Shown here piece after piece: positions 56,151 to 63,929 of a stretch of DNA of 64,000 bases (position 1 is its first letter; each line of letters begins with the position of its first letter). A program made the translations under genes and the position numbers. The stretch lies in contig JAEUVO010000015.1 in assembly GCA_016786885.1 (NCBI GenBank), forward strand, positions 16,925-80,924. Direction: 5' to 3'. The notes under the pieces were generated by a model. The model worked only from the letters and a program-made list of their open reading frames with translations, did no database searches and was not told the DNA's origin. Source of the stretch: Chitinophagaceae bacterium (GTDB taxonomy: Bacteria > Bacteroidota > Bacteroidia > Chitinophagales > Chitinophagaceae).

Positions 56151-56657
56151 TCAGGCTACTTTTCGTGCCGCCCGTTTGGCCAGTTGTTGTTGAATAAAAT
56201 CGGTAAGCCTGTATTTTTCTTGTGCTTCCTTAGAAAGAAAGGCTGCTCCTTTGATTTCGCCAATGCAGGCCTGGCATCCGCAATAGCAATTAAAAGACTG
56301 GGTCATTTCCCACTCTGTTGAAGGGTAAAAGAAAGTCATTTCCTCCTCCTTGCTCAGCTCCTGCAAAGCCACCAGTTGCATAGACCTGGTGTCAAAGAAA
56401 ACATTGGGATCACAACTATGATTAATATACTGGAGAAACTCTGGCTGTAATGTTATGTGCTTGCCAACACCAACCTGTACTGTCAGGTATGTTGGTTCGG
56501 CAGATATTGTTCCTGCAGAAAAATCAGCAATCACTTCTCCGGGTTGATAAGACCTGAGAGAAAATAATGCATTTTGTTCGTTGGAAATTTTTTGTCGAAC
56601 CTCAGCAATAACATGGTTGCTTATGGTCCTGTAAGCAGGGGTTGTAATTGTCTCCAT
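56151..56657 (-). CDS. Stand-alone SET-domain protein
   Basis: 168 residues, essentially only a SET domain. LFSLRSYQPGEVIADFSAG (31-49) opens the fold, INHSCDPN (78-85) is the cofactor-binding motif, EEMTFFYPSTEW (105-116) replaces the usual GEELTxxY, and CYCGCQAC (124-131) supplies the post-SET zinc-type cysteines. SET enzymes methylate lysine or related amines using S-adenosylmethionine. First gene of the operon with the two ATP-grasp ligases. The Lys/Arg/Ala-rich C-terminal tail (QQLAKRAARKVA) resembles the basic tail of the ligase encoded next. Confidence 0.87.
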   Translation of the reverse strand: METITTPAYRTISNHVIAEVRQKISNEQNALFSLRSYQPGEVIADFSAGTISAEPTYLTVQVGVGKHITLQPEFLQYINHSCDPNVFFDTRSMQLVALQELSKEEEMTFFYPSTEWEMTQSFNCYCGCQACIGEIKGAAFLSKEAQEKYRLTDFIQQQLAKRAARKVA

Positions 56658-56682
56658 AAATGAATTAGTAAGTATTCGAATA

Positions 56683-56713
56683 GAAAGATATAGATATTGT
56701 TTAACGTAACAAA
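56683..56713 (-). promoter_or_regulatory. Candidate promoter of the SET/ATP-grasp operon
   Basis: On the minus strand TTTG (complement of 56710-56713) is followed after exactly 19 nt by TATCTTTC (complement of 56683-56690), seven of eight matches to TAnnTTTG. The start codon at 56657 lies about 25 nt further on. Confidence 0.55.
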
Positions 56714-56881
56714 TTCATAACAGTTAAATGTGAATAATTAATATACAATGTGAACTATGCATGACATTTACCCATTTCGTTTAATGACCCGTTAAGCTCT
56801 TTGTTTCACTGGTTCGTGTCAGATAAACCGTTAGCCGTACATTTGTTATTTGCGTACTAAGAAGATTGGCATAGTAGCTGA

Positions 56882-58345
56882 ATGCAAACAACGATGAATA
56901 GGATTCTATATTTATTGGGATTATTGTTAATCGGTCTTTCAGAGCTTAAGTCACAATGCGGTGCTCCTATCAACAGCTTTCCCTATACTGAAGGTTTTGA
57001 AACAACTGACGGCGGATGGGTATCGGGAGGTATCGGCAATGATTGGGCCTGGGGTACACCAACGAAGCCGGTTATATCGTCAGCAGGTGGTGGTGCTAAG
57101 TGTTGGATTGTTGGCGGATTGACCGGCAGTTCCTATACTAATGCCGAAGCTTCCTGGATACAAAGTCCTTGTTTTGATTTTTCGAATCTTAATTATCCCT
57201 TTATTTCTTTTAAGATACACTGGGATACCGAACAACAGTTTGACGGAGCATCTTTTCAATATTCCATTGACAACGGAAACAGTTGGACAACAATCGGCCC
57301 GGCAAATTTTTCAGACTGCCTGCAAGAAAACTGGTTCAACCAGGATCCTGTTACATATCTGTCTCCTCTTACTGCTGAACGAAGAGGATGGTCTGGCAAT
57401 ATGCAAACCACATCAGGCGGTTGCCGTGGAGGAGGTGGTAGTAATGGTTGGGTTACAGCCACCACTATTGCACCCGGACTAGCTTTCCGGCCTTCTGTCA
57501 TCTTTCGATTCATTTTTGGAGCCGGAACGATATGTAATAATTATAATGGCATTGCCGTAGACGATATATGGATAGGTGAGGCTCCTCCCAATGAAGCTGA
57601 TTTTACATATACCTGCGCAAACAATAATACTATCAACTTCACCAACACCTCTGCTCTTTGCCCATCAACCTTCAGTTGGAACTTTGGCGATCCGGTATCT
57701 GGTGTCAATAATACGTCTGTCGAAGTCAATCCATCACATATGTTTTCTGCACCGGGAACTTACAATGTAACCTTAACAGTGAACGGCCCCGGCAATGCCC
57801 CCTCAACAAAAACAAAACAAGTAACAGCCTTAAATGTGATAACAAGTATGCTGACAATGTCAGATTGCCTGGCCAACACAGGTGGTTCGCTGATAGTAAG
57901 TGTAGAAGGAACTACTGCACCATTAAACATACTATGGAATACCGCCCCTCCGCAAACAACTACCATTGCTTCAAATCTTGCGGCAGGTGATTATTCAGTT
58001 ACTGTTTCGGGAACAGGTGTTTGTACAGTAACGGCACCCGGCAAAGTAGAAACTGATTTATCTTGTATTGCTATCTATTTTCCAACTGGCTTTACTCCTA
58101 ATGATGATGGTAAGAATGATAGCTTCGGTCCCTTAGGCAGCCTGGGGTTAATAAATAACTACCAGTTCAGTATCTATAATCGTTGGGGAGAAAAGGTGTT
58201 TTTTTCAACTGATCCATTTGAAAAATGGGATGGGAGAATAAATGGTAAACCAACAGACGTAAATATGTTTGTTTGGAAGGCCGAGTTTACTCTGTTAGGA
58301 AAACCAAAAGAGTTCAGAAAAGGGGTTGTTATCTTACTAAAATAA
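56882..58345 (+). CDS. Secreted PKD-domain protein with T9SS type B (CHU_C) C-terminal sorting domain
   Basis: 487 residues. Signal peptide at about 5-24 (LYLLGLLLIGLSELKSQ). An N-terminal beta-sandwich-like region (about 28-235; FPYTEGFETTDGGW ... YNGIAVDDIWIGE) is followed by a PKD domain (about 240-310; FSWNFGDP, FSAPGTYNVTLTV), a second Ig-like repeat, and a gliding-motility-type C-terminal domain (about 395-487; FPTGFTPNDDGKNDSFGPLG, YNRWGEKVFFS). The C-terminus directs export by the type IX system. It is divergent from the SET/ATP-grasp operon, sharing a 224-nt intergenic region. Cargo role unknown, likely surface adhesion or hydrolysis. Confidence 0.88.
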   Translation: MQTTMNRILYLLGLLLIGLSELKSQCGAPINSFPYTEGFETTDGGWVSGGIGNDWAWGTPTKPVISSAGGGAKCWIVGGLTGSSYTNAEASWIQSPCFDFSNLNYPFISFKIHWDTEQQFDGASFQYSIDNGNSWTTIGPANFSDCLQENWFNQDPVTYLSPLTAERRGWSGNMQTTSGGCRGGGGSNGWVTATTIAPGLAFRPSVIFRFIFGAGTICNNYNGIAVDDIWIGEAPPNEADFTYTCANNNTINFTNTSALCPSTFSWNFGDPVSGVNNTSVEVNPSHMFSAPGTYNVTLTVNGPGNAPSTKTKQVTALNVITSMLTMSDCLANTGGSLIVSVEGTTAPLNILWNTAPPQTTTIASNLAAGDYSVTVSGTGVCTVTAPGKVETDLSCIAIYFPTGFTPNDDGKNDSFGPLGSLGLINNYQFSIYNRWGEKVFFSTDPFEKWDGRINGKPTDVNMFVWKAEFTLLGKPKEFRKGVVILLK

Positions 58346-58348
58346 GAA

Positions 58349-58370
58349 AACCGCTTCCGGGGAAGCGGTT
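58349..58370. terminator. Hairpin between convergent T9SS-protein and ssb genes
   Basis: AACCGCTTC (58349-58357) pairs with GAAGCGGTT (58362-58370) around CGGG. The T-rich side is on the minus strand, so it serves ssb best. Confidence 0.65.
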
Positions 58371-58395
58371 CATAATTAAAAGTCTTGAATACGGT

Positions 58396-58740
58396 TTAGT
58401 CTGTTGTCTTTGCGCCCAACAGAAGCAATTCATTCACCTGTATCTCGGTAATATATTTTTTATTACCTTCTTTATCATTGTAGCTGCGGTTGATCAGCTT
58501 GCCTTCGATAGCTACTTCTTTTCCTTTGGTCAGGAATTTCTCTGCGATCTCGGCAACCTTTCCCCAGGCTACTAGGTTGTGCCATTGTGTTTCGGTTACT
58601 TTCTCACCTTTAGCGTTACGGTAGTTTTCGCTGGTGGCCACGGAGAAACGGACCATCTTTTTACCACTTTCTAATGTTTTTACTTCAGGTGCATTACCCA
58701 GGTTGCCGATCAGTTGAACTTTGTTTTTTAAAGCGTACAT
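58396..58740 (-). CDS. ssb: Single-stranded DNA-binding protein
   Basis: 114 residues forming one OB fold: NKVQLIGNLGNAPEVKTLESGKKMVRFSVAT (6-36), TQWHNLVAWGKVAEIAEKFLTKGKEVAIEGKL (51-82) and YITEIQVNELLLLG. SSB coats single-stranded DNA in replication and repair. The chain ends LLLGAKTTD right after the OB fold: the disordered tail and the acidic DDIPF-type tip that recruit partner proteins are missing. It is therefore a short paralogue, or one that cannot make the usual partner contacts. Confidence 0.9.
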   Translation of the reverse strand: MYALKNKVQLIGNLGNAPEVKTLESGKKMVRFSVATSENYRNAKGEKVTETQWHNLVAWGKVAEIAEKFLTKGKEVAIEGKLINRSYNDKEGNKKYITEIQVNELLLLGAKTTD

Positions 58741-58961
58741 AGTTGTAAGTTTTGTGCCTCCGTTCCGTTATGGTGTTTCGGAAGCGATTTTTGAATTTTG
58801 TTATCTCAGTCAACCGGCGACGTCATTTCCGATTGACAACACAAAGATGATAGTGGCGAAAAGCGATAGCCGGTTTTTACCCGTTTCTTCCCGAAGCTAA
58901 ACGTGTAGAAACGTTTGCACACGGATAATTTTTCCTACCTTACTTCTCCGAAACCTTTACT

Positions 58962-59339
58962 ATGACTACATCTGAAACGAAAACATGTCTTGCCTGCGGA
59001 AAACCTTTGAAAGGCCGGGTTGATAAAAAATTCTGTGATGATTATTGCCGGAATAATTACAACAACCAGCAAAAAGCAAAGGGTAGTCACAGCAATTTTG
59101 TAAGAAATATCAATAATACTTTGCTAAAGAACAGAAAGATCCTTGAGTCTTTGTTGCCTGATGGAGAAGAAACGGCGAAAGCTAATAAGGACAAATTGCA
59201 GCGCCTGGGTTTCCAGTTCAAATACCTCACCCATCTTTATACCACCAAAACCGGCAAGACATACTATTACTGCTACGACTATGGTTACCTGCCGTTAGAA
59301 AATGATTGGTTCCTGATCGTGAAGAAGAAAGAAGAATAA
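58962..59339 (+). CDS. Small zinc-ribbon protein of unknown function
   Basis: 125 residues. The N-terminus carries a zinc ribbon CLACGKPLKGRVDKKFCDDYC with cysteines at 9, 12, 26 and 30. A basic helical part follows (NFVRNINNTLLKNRKILESLL, about 46-66) and an aromatic C-terminal strand pair (TYYYCYDYGYLPLENDWFLIV). No signal peptide. The family is common in Bacteroidota but has no assigned function; nucleic-acid contact is a guess from the ribbon and charge. It ends 23 nt before psuK. Confidence 0.7.
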   Translation: MTTSETKTCLACGKPLKGRVDKKFCDDYCRNNYNNQQKAKGSHSNFVRNINNTLLKNRKILESLLPDGEETAKANKDKLQRLGFQFKYLTHLYTTKTGKTYYYCYDYGYLPLENDWFLIVKKKEE

Positions 59340-59350
59340 CTCTTTGCTAT

Positions 59351-59358
59351 TACATTTG
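59351..59358 (+). promoter_or_regulatory. Candidate -7 element of psuK
   Basis: TACATTTG fits TAnnTTTG and ends only 4 nt before the ATG at 59363. No TTTG lies at the expected distance upstream, so it is tentative. Confidence 0.3.
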
Positions 59359-59362
59359 CAGC

Positions 59363-60289
59363 ATGTCAAAACCCGTGATTTGTATAGGTGCCGCCTTAGT
59401 GGATGAGCTATTTCATGCCACCGACAATATGTTGCTGGCCACCACCAACGATGCTACAGTGACAAAAACTGCAGGTGGCGTAAGCCGAAACATTGCACAT
59501 CAATTAGCTCTGCTGGAAGTGCCGGTTCAGTTGATCAGTGTTTTCGGAAATGATAGTGATAGCGATTGGCTAAAGCAAGTTTGTCTGGCGGCGGGTGTTA
59601 AACTCGATGCTTCTATTACTAAACAAGGGCTTTCAGGAAAATATACCGGCATCCTGAATGTGGACGGCTCTTTGTTTTCTGCTTTTCTTACTAATGCGGC
59701 TAATCATTTAATAACGCCTGAGCATTTAGCCCAACACCAAGAGTTGTTGAGAACCGCATCCTATTTATTGGCAGACGCCAATATCAGTGTTGATACGGCT
59801 GAATGGCTGCTGGTTTTCAGTAAAGAAACCGGGATACCGTTCGTCATAGAACCGGTTTCCGTTCCTCCGGCCAAAAAATTTATCAATGTAAACCTGGATG
59901 GCCTGTATATGATAACGCCGAACGAAGATGAATTACCGGTTCTTTGCTCTGATAAATCCTTTTTGACACAACTACAGGTAGAAGAGTTATTACAAAAGGG
60001 AGTAAAAAACATCTGGCTGCACAATGGTAAACATGGTTCTGCATTGTACAGCAAAGACAAAACAATAACCTTGCATGCTCCAAGCATAGAAGTATTGGAC
60101 TGTACCGGGGCTGGCGATGGTTCATTATCCGGCTTTATCCTTGGCCGGCATTTAGGCAAAGAAGATATTGATTGTTTGAAGCTGGCACATACGCTGTCCG
60201 CTGAAATATTACAGGTATCCGGGGCCATAGCCACTCACCTGAACCAGGAAAAACTTTTACAACAGGTATGTAAATACTATCCCAATTAA
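59363..60289 (+). CDS. psuK: Pseudouridine kinase, PfkB family
   Basis: 308 residues from the ATG at 59363. PfkB pattern: VICIGAALVDELFHA (about 5-19), AGGVSRNIAHQLALL (38-52) and the C-terminal active-site motif DCTGAGDGSLSGFILG with the catalytic Asp. The pairing with psuG fixes the substrate as pseudouridine, which it phosphorylates to pseudouridine 5'-phosphate. The stop overlaps the psuG start (TAATG), so the two are translationally coupled. No pseudouridine transporter is visible next to them. Confidence 0.9.
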   Translation: MSKPVICIGAALVDELFHATDNMLLATTNDATVTKTAGGVSRNIAHQLALLEVPVQLISVFGNDSDSDWLKQVCLAAGVKLDASITKQGLSGKYTGILNVDGSLFSAFLTNAANHLITPEHLAQHQELLRTASYLLADANISVDTAEWLLVFSKETGIPFVIEPVSVPPAKKFINVNLDGLYMITPNEDELPVLCSDKSFLTQLQVEELLQKGVKNIWLHNGKHGSALYSKDKTITLHAPSIEVLDCTGAGDGSLSGFILGRHLGKEDIDCLKLAHTLSAEILQVSGAIATHLNQEKLLQQVCKYYPN

Positions 60290-61197
60290 TGAAAGAGTTT
60301 CTTGAAATACACCCTGAAGTAGAAAATGCGCTGGCAAATGGCAAAGCTGTTGTTGCCTTAGAGTCTACTATCATTTCACATGGTATGCCTTATCCTAAAA
60401 ATGTGGAAACAGCATTAGGGGTGGAAGAAGTTGTTAGAGCCAACGGCGCAATACCTGCAACGATTGCCATTTTTAATGGTAAATGTCATGTGGGCCTTAC
60501 CAACGAACAGCTGGAGTATTTTGGCAAAGCGAAAGATGTTTGGAAAGTGAGTTTGCGGGATATGCCTTTTGTCATCAGTCAAAATTTATACGGCGCCACA
60601 ACAGTTGCCGCTACGATGCGAATTGCTGATATGACCGGAATAAAAATATTTGTAACAGGTGGTATTGGTGGAGTGCATCGTGGTGCAGAAACCAGTATGG
60701 ACATCTCGGCAGATCTGACAGAAATGGCACAGACTTCTGTTGCTGTTGTATCAGCCGGTGCAAAATCAATTTTAGATATTGGGTTGACATTAGAATATTT
60801 GGAAACAATGGGTATTCCTGTTGTTACTTATGGACAGGAGGAATTCCCCAGTTTCTATTCCCGTAAAAGCGGTTTTAGATCGCCGCTTCGTTTAGATAGT
60901 ATAAAAGAAATTGCCGCCTTACTTGATACTAAATGGAAATTAGGATTGACCGGTTCTGTTTTAATTGCCAACCCTGTCCCCGCTGAACAGGAAATTGCAA
61001 CGGATGAAATGGAATTGCATATTCAAAAGGCATTGAATGCGGCAAAAGAAAAAAATATTAGCGGCAAGGAGGTAACACCCTTCCTTTTAAAATATATAGC
61101 GGACCATACAAAAGGTGAAAGCCTGGAAGCGAATATTGCTTTGATCAAACATAATGCGAAAGTGGGGGCGGAGATAGCGGTTGCGTATGCAGGATAA
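60289..61197 (+). CDS. psuG: Pseudouridine-5'-phosphate glycosidase
   Basis: 302 residues, full length. Family blocks: ALESTIISHGMPYPKNVETA (23-42), PATIAIFNGKCHVGL (about 56-70), TGGIGGVHRGAE (about 123-134) and VVTYGQEEFPSFYSR (about 178-192). PsuG cleaves the C-C glycosidic bond of pseudouridine 5'-phosphate to uracil and ribose 5-phosphate in the reverse-favoured reaction used for RNA breakdown products. Second gene of the psuK-psuG pair; it ends 2 nt before the convergent GH3 gene. Confidence 0.94.
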   Translation: MKEFLEIHPEVENALANGKAVVALESTIISHGMPYPKNVETALGVEEVVRANGAIPATIAIFNGKCHVGLTNEQLEYFGKAKDVWKVSLRDMPFVISQNLYGATTVAATMRIADMTGIKIFVTGGIGGVHRGAETSMDISADLTEMAQTSVAVVSAGAKSILDIGLTLEYLETMGIPVVTYGQEEFPSFYSRKSGFRSPLRLDSIKEIAALLDTKWKLGLTGSVLIANPVPAEQEIATDEMELHIQKALNAAKEKNISGKEVTPFLLKYIADHTKGESLEANIALIKHNAKVGAEIAVAYAG

Positions 61198-61199
61198 CA

Positions 61200-63848
61200 T
61201 TATTCAATTATTGTCAATGTTTCTTTTAACCTGGCATCTCTCGACGAACCCCCAACCATAATCCTGAATTCCCCCGGCTCTATCACTTTGTTCAATTGAC
61301 TATCCAGCATCGAAAGCATTTCCTGGCTAATCGTAAAGGAAATTGTTGTGGCTTCTCCTGCTTTCAGATGAACCCGCTGAAATCCTTTTAATTCCATAAC
61401 CGGCCTGGCAACGGAGGAAAGCATATCACGGATATACAACTGCACCACTTCATCACCATCTCTTGCGCCGGTATTTTTTACTGTAAAAGATATTGTTGCA
61501 GAATCCGTTCTGCTGATATTATTCTTGCTCAGCTCTATATCACTGTATTCAAATGTTGTATAACTCAATCCAAACCCAAAGGGGAAAAGTGGCTGGCCAT
61601 ATAAATTATTATAGTCATCGCCGCGGCCTGTTGGTTTATGGTTATATACAAGTGGTAACTGTGCTTCATGCACTGGAAACGTAACAGGTAATCTCCCGGC
61701 AGGGTTATAATCACCAAACAATATAGCGGCCACAGCATGGCCACCTTCTTCGCCGGGATACCATACATCTACAATGGCGGGCACCTTATCGATCCAGTTA
61801 TTCATCGTAATGGCGCTGCCACCCACCAATACAACCACGACCGGTTTGCCAGTTGTAGCAACAGCGTTGATCAGCTCTTCCTGGTGACCGGGTAAAGAAA
61901 GCATAGCCCTGTCCTGGAACTCGCCTTCATTTATTCCTACAGTAATAATAGCAATATCAGATTGCCTGGCAGTTGTTACAGCCTCCTGAATTTTCCTTTT
62001 CCAGTCATTCACTACTCCAACATTCCAAACTAGTTTGATAGTTGCATTACCAACAGGTTCAAAAAACTCTACCCGTATATCATAGCTCTTTCCTTTTTCA
62101 AAAAGATAATCAGCTACCGAAGTGCGGTAGCTTTGTTTATTCCAGCTATCAATAAGGAGTTTGTTGTTGATGTATAACCGAAACCCATCGTTTCCTTCCA
62201 GCCCGATCTTAAACTTACCTGTTGCTGCTGCTACCAGTTGCCCTGTCCAGCGAACAGAATAAAAATCTGCTTTCAGCAAGGGATCAGGAGCATATAATGT
62301 CCAGTGAAAGTCTATCATCTTATCTATTCTCCTTACAACTGGCTCCCCACTTGCTGTTACATTGGTAAAATATTCCGCCTGCAATCCTTCGCTACCCTTA
62401 AAACGTAAATGTTTTGCCGGAATAACAACATAATCATTTGTCTTCCGGCCACAGCCAGGAGCATAGATGATTTTCGTATTGCTACCTGCTTTCTGTTTAA
62501 TTCCTTCCAGTATACTGACCTTGCCGTTACCCGGACCACTGTAACCACCCAGTCTTGCTTCTGTAGCATCAACTCCTATCACAGCAATGGAGCGACTATT
62601 TTTTTGCAGCGGCAATACATTCTTCGCATTCTTTAATAACACAATAGATTCGAGAGCTGCTTGTTTAGCTACCTGCTTATGTTCTTTTGCTGATGAATTG
62701 GCCTCAACAGTCACATACGGATTTTCAAATAAGCCCAGCTCAAATTTGGCCTTCAGTACTCTTCCCACTGCATCATTGATCCTGTTGCTATCAATCGTAC
62801 CATCCAGGAATGGCGGGATGAATAACTGGTGATGCTTGTACTCGGTTTGAAAAATTACATCCAGCCCATTGCTGACAGCATGTTGCCCACTGGTAGGATA
62901 ATCTTTTGCGGTGTTGTGCAACACTACTTCACCACCAACCGCATTGGCATCAGAGATAACAAAACCGTTGAAGCCCCACTGCTTTTTTAATTTCTCCTGT
63001 AATAACCAGCTGTTCGCCGAACAGGCAATGCCGTCCAATGAATTATAGGAAGTCATTACAGAACGGGAACCCCCTTTTTCAAAACAGGCCTTGAAAGGAA
63101 CGAAATAAATTTCTTCCAGCAGTCTTTCATTGATATGAACAGGATAACTATCCCGGCCACCGTCACCCACATTGGCAATAAAATGTTTCGGCGTAGTGAT
63201 GATCCCTTTCTTTTCAAAAGCACTGACAAAAGCCACCCCTATTACCGAGCTGAGAAACGGATCTTCTCCATATGTTTCTTCTGTTCTGCCCCAGCGAACA
63301 TCAGCAGCAATATTTACAACAGGCGAAAGTATTTGCCGGACCCCTCGTTGTTTGGCTTCAACTGCAATCACATTAGCAACCTTGCTCATCAGTGTTGTAT
63401 CCCAGGTAGCAGCTAAAGCAATCGCCTGCGGAAAAACAGTAGCACCTTCTCTTACCAAACCGTGCAACGCTTCATCAAAGGGAATGATGGGAATACCCAG
63501 TCTTGTTTTCTCTACAAAGTATTTTTGAATGGCATTGATCTTTTTGGCCAGTGCAACAGCAGTTTCGTTGGTACCATAGTTGAGCAATTGTCCTCCGGCA
63601 TCACCTTTGGCGGCAGCACTTACCTGGAAACCAAAAAGCCCGTTCTTATACTGCGCTGCATTCACATGATCCAGGTCGCCCGGGATCATGAACAGCTGCC
63701 AGAACTTTTCTTCGGCTGTCATCCGGCTGATCAAGTCGTGTACCCTTTTTTCAATTGGTTGTGATGGATCCTTGTATAAAGGCTGTTGGGAAAAAGCGGA
63801 CAAGCTGCAATATAAGAGGAAGAAAAAAAGAAAGTTTCTTTTGCCCAT
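61200..63848 (-). CDS. GH3 beta-glucosidase with PA14 insertion
   Basis: 882 residues. Signal peptide at 1-20. GH3 N-terminal barrel: IIPFDEALHG (121-130), RWGRTEETYGEDPFL (185-199), KHF (221-223) and the nucleophile in GFVISDANAV, Asp300. The GH3 C-terminal domain is split by a PA14 domain (about 490-620; AEYFTNVTASGEPVV, FKIGLEGNDGFRLYINNKLL), which usually binds sugar. An Fn3-like domain ends the protein. It removes terminal glucose or xylose from oligosaccharides in the periplasm or outside. No PUL genes accompany it. Confidence 0.93.
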   Translation of the reverse strand: MGKRNFLFFFLLYCSLSAFSQQPLYKDPSQPIEKRVHDLISRMTAEEKFWQLFMIPGDLDHVNAAQYKNGLFGFQVSAAAKGDAGGQLLNYGTNETAVALAKKINAIQKYFVEKTRLGIPIIPFDEALHGLVREGATVFPQAIALAATWDTTLMSKVANVIAVEAKQRGVRQILSPVVNIAADVRWGRTEETYGEDPFLSSVIGVAFVSAFEKKGIITTPKHFIANVGDGGRDSYPVHINERLLEEIYFVPFKACFEKGGSRSVMTSYNSLDGIACSANSWLLQEKLKKQWGFNGFVISDANAVGGEVVLHNTAKDYPTSGQHAVSNGLDVIFQTEYKHHQLFIPPFLDGTIDSNRINDAVGRVLKAKFELGLFENPYVTVEANSSAKEHKQVAKQAALESIVLLKNAKNVLPLQKNSRSIAVIGVDATEARLGGYSGPGNGKVSILEGIKQKAGSNTKIIYAPGCGRKTNDYVVIPAKHLRFKGSEGLQAEYFTNVTASGEPVVRRIDKMIDFHWTLYAPDPLLKADFYSVRWTGQLVAAATGKFKIGLEGNDGFRLYINNKLLIDSWNKQSYRTSVADYLFEKGKSYDIRVEFFEPVGNATIKLVWNVGVVNDWKRKIQEAVTTARQSDIAIITVGINEGEFQDRAMLSLPGHQEELINAVATTGKPVVVVLVGGSAITMNNWIDKVPAIVDVWYPGEEGGHAVAAILFGDYNPAGRLPVTFPVHEAQLPLVYNHKPTGRGDDYNNLYGQPLFPFGFGLSYTTFEYSDIELSKNNISRTDSATISFTVKNTGARDGDEVVQLYIRDMLSSVARPVMELKGFQRVHLKAGEATTISFTISQEMLSMLDSQLNKVIEPGEFRIMVGGSSRDARLKETLTIIE

Positions 63849-63881
63849 ACTTGAGGAAAATTAGGGGGAGAAGGTAAAATA

Positions 63882-63918
63882 AAAAAGCCCGATAGTTTTA
63901 AACTCTACCGGGCTTTTT
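63882..63918 (-). terminator. Terminator of the tRNA-Phe transcript
   Basis: AAAAAGCCCG-A-TAG pairs with CTA-C-CGGGCTTTTT, one mismatch, around a 9-nt loop. On the minus strand six T follow. It lies between the tRNA and the GH3 gene, both read leftwards. Confidence 0.8.
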
Positions 63919-63929
63919 CTGCTTCTCTG

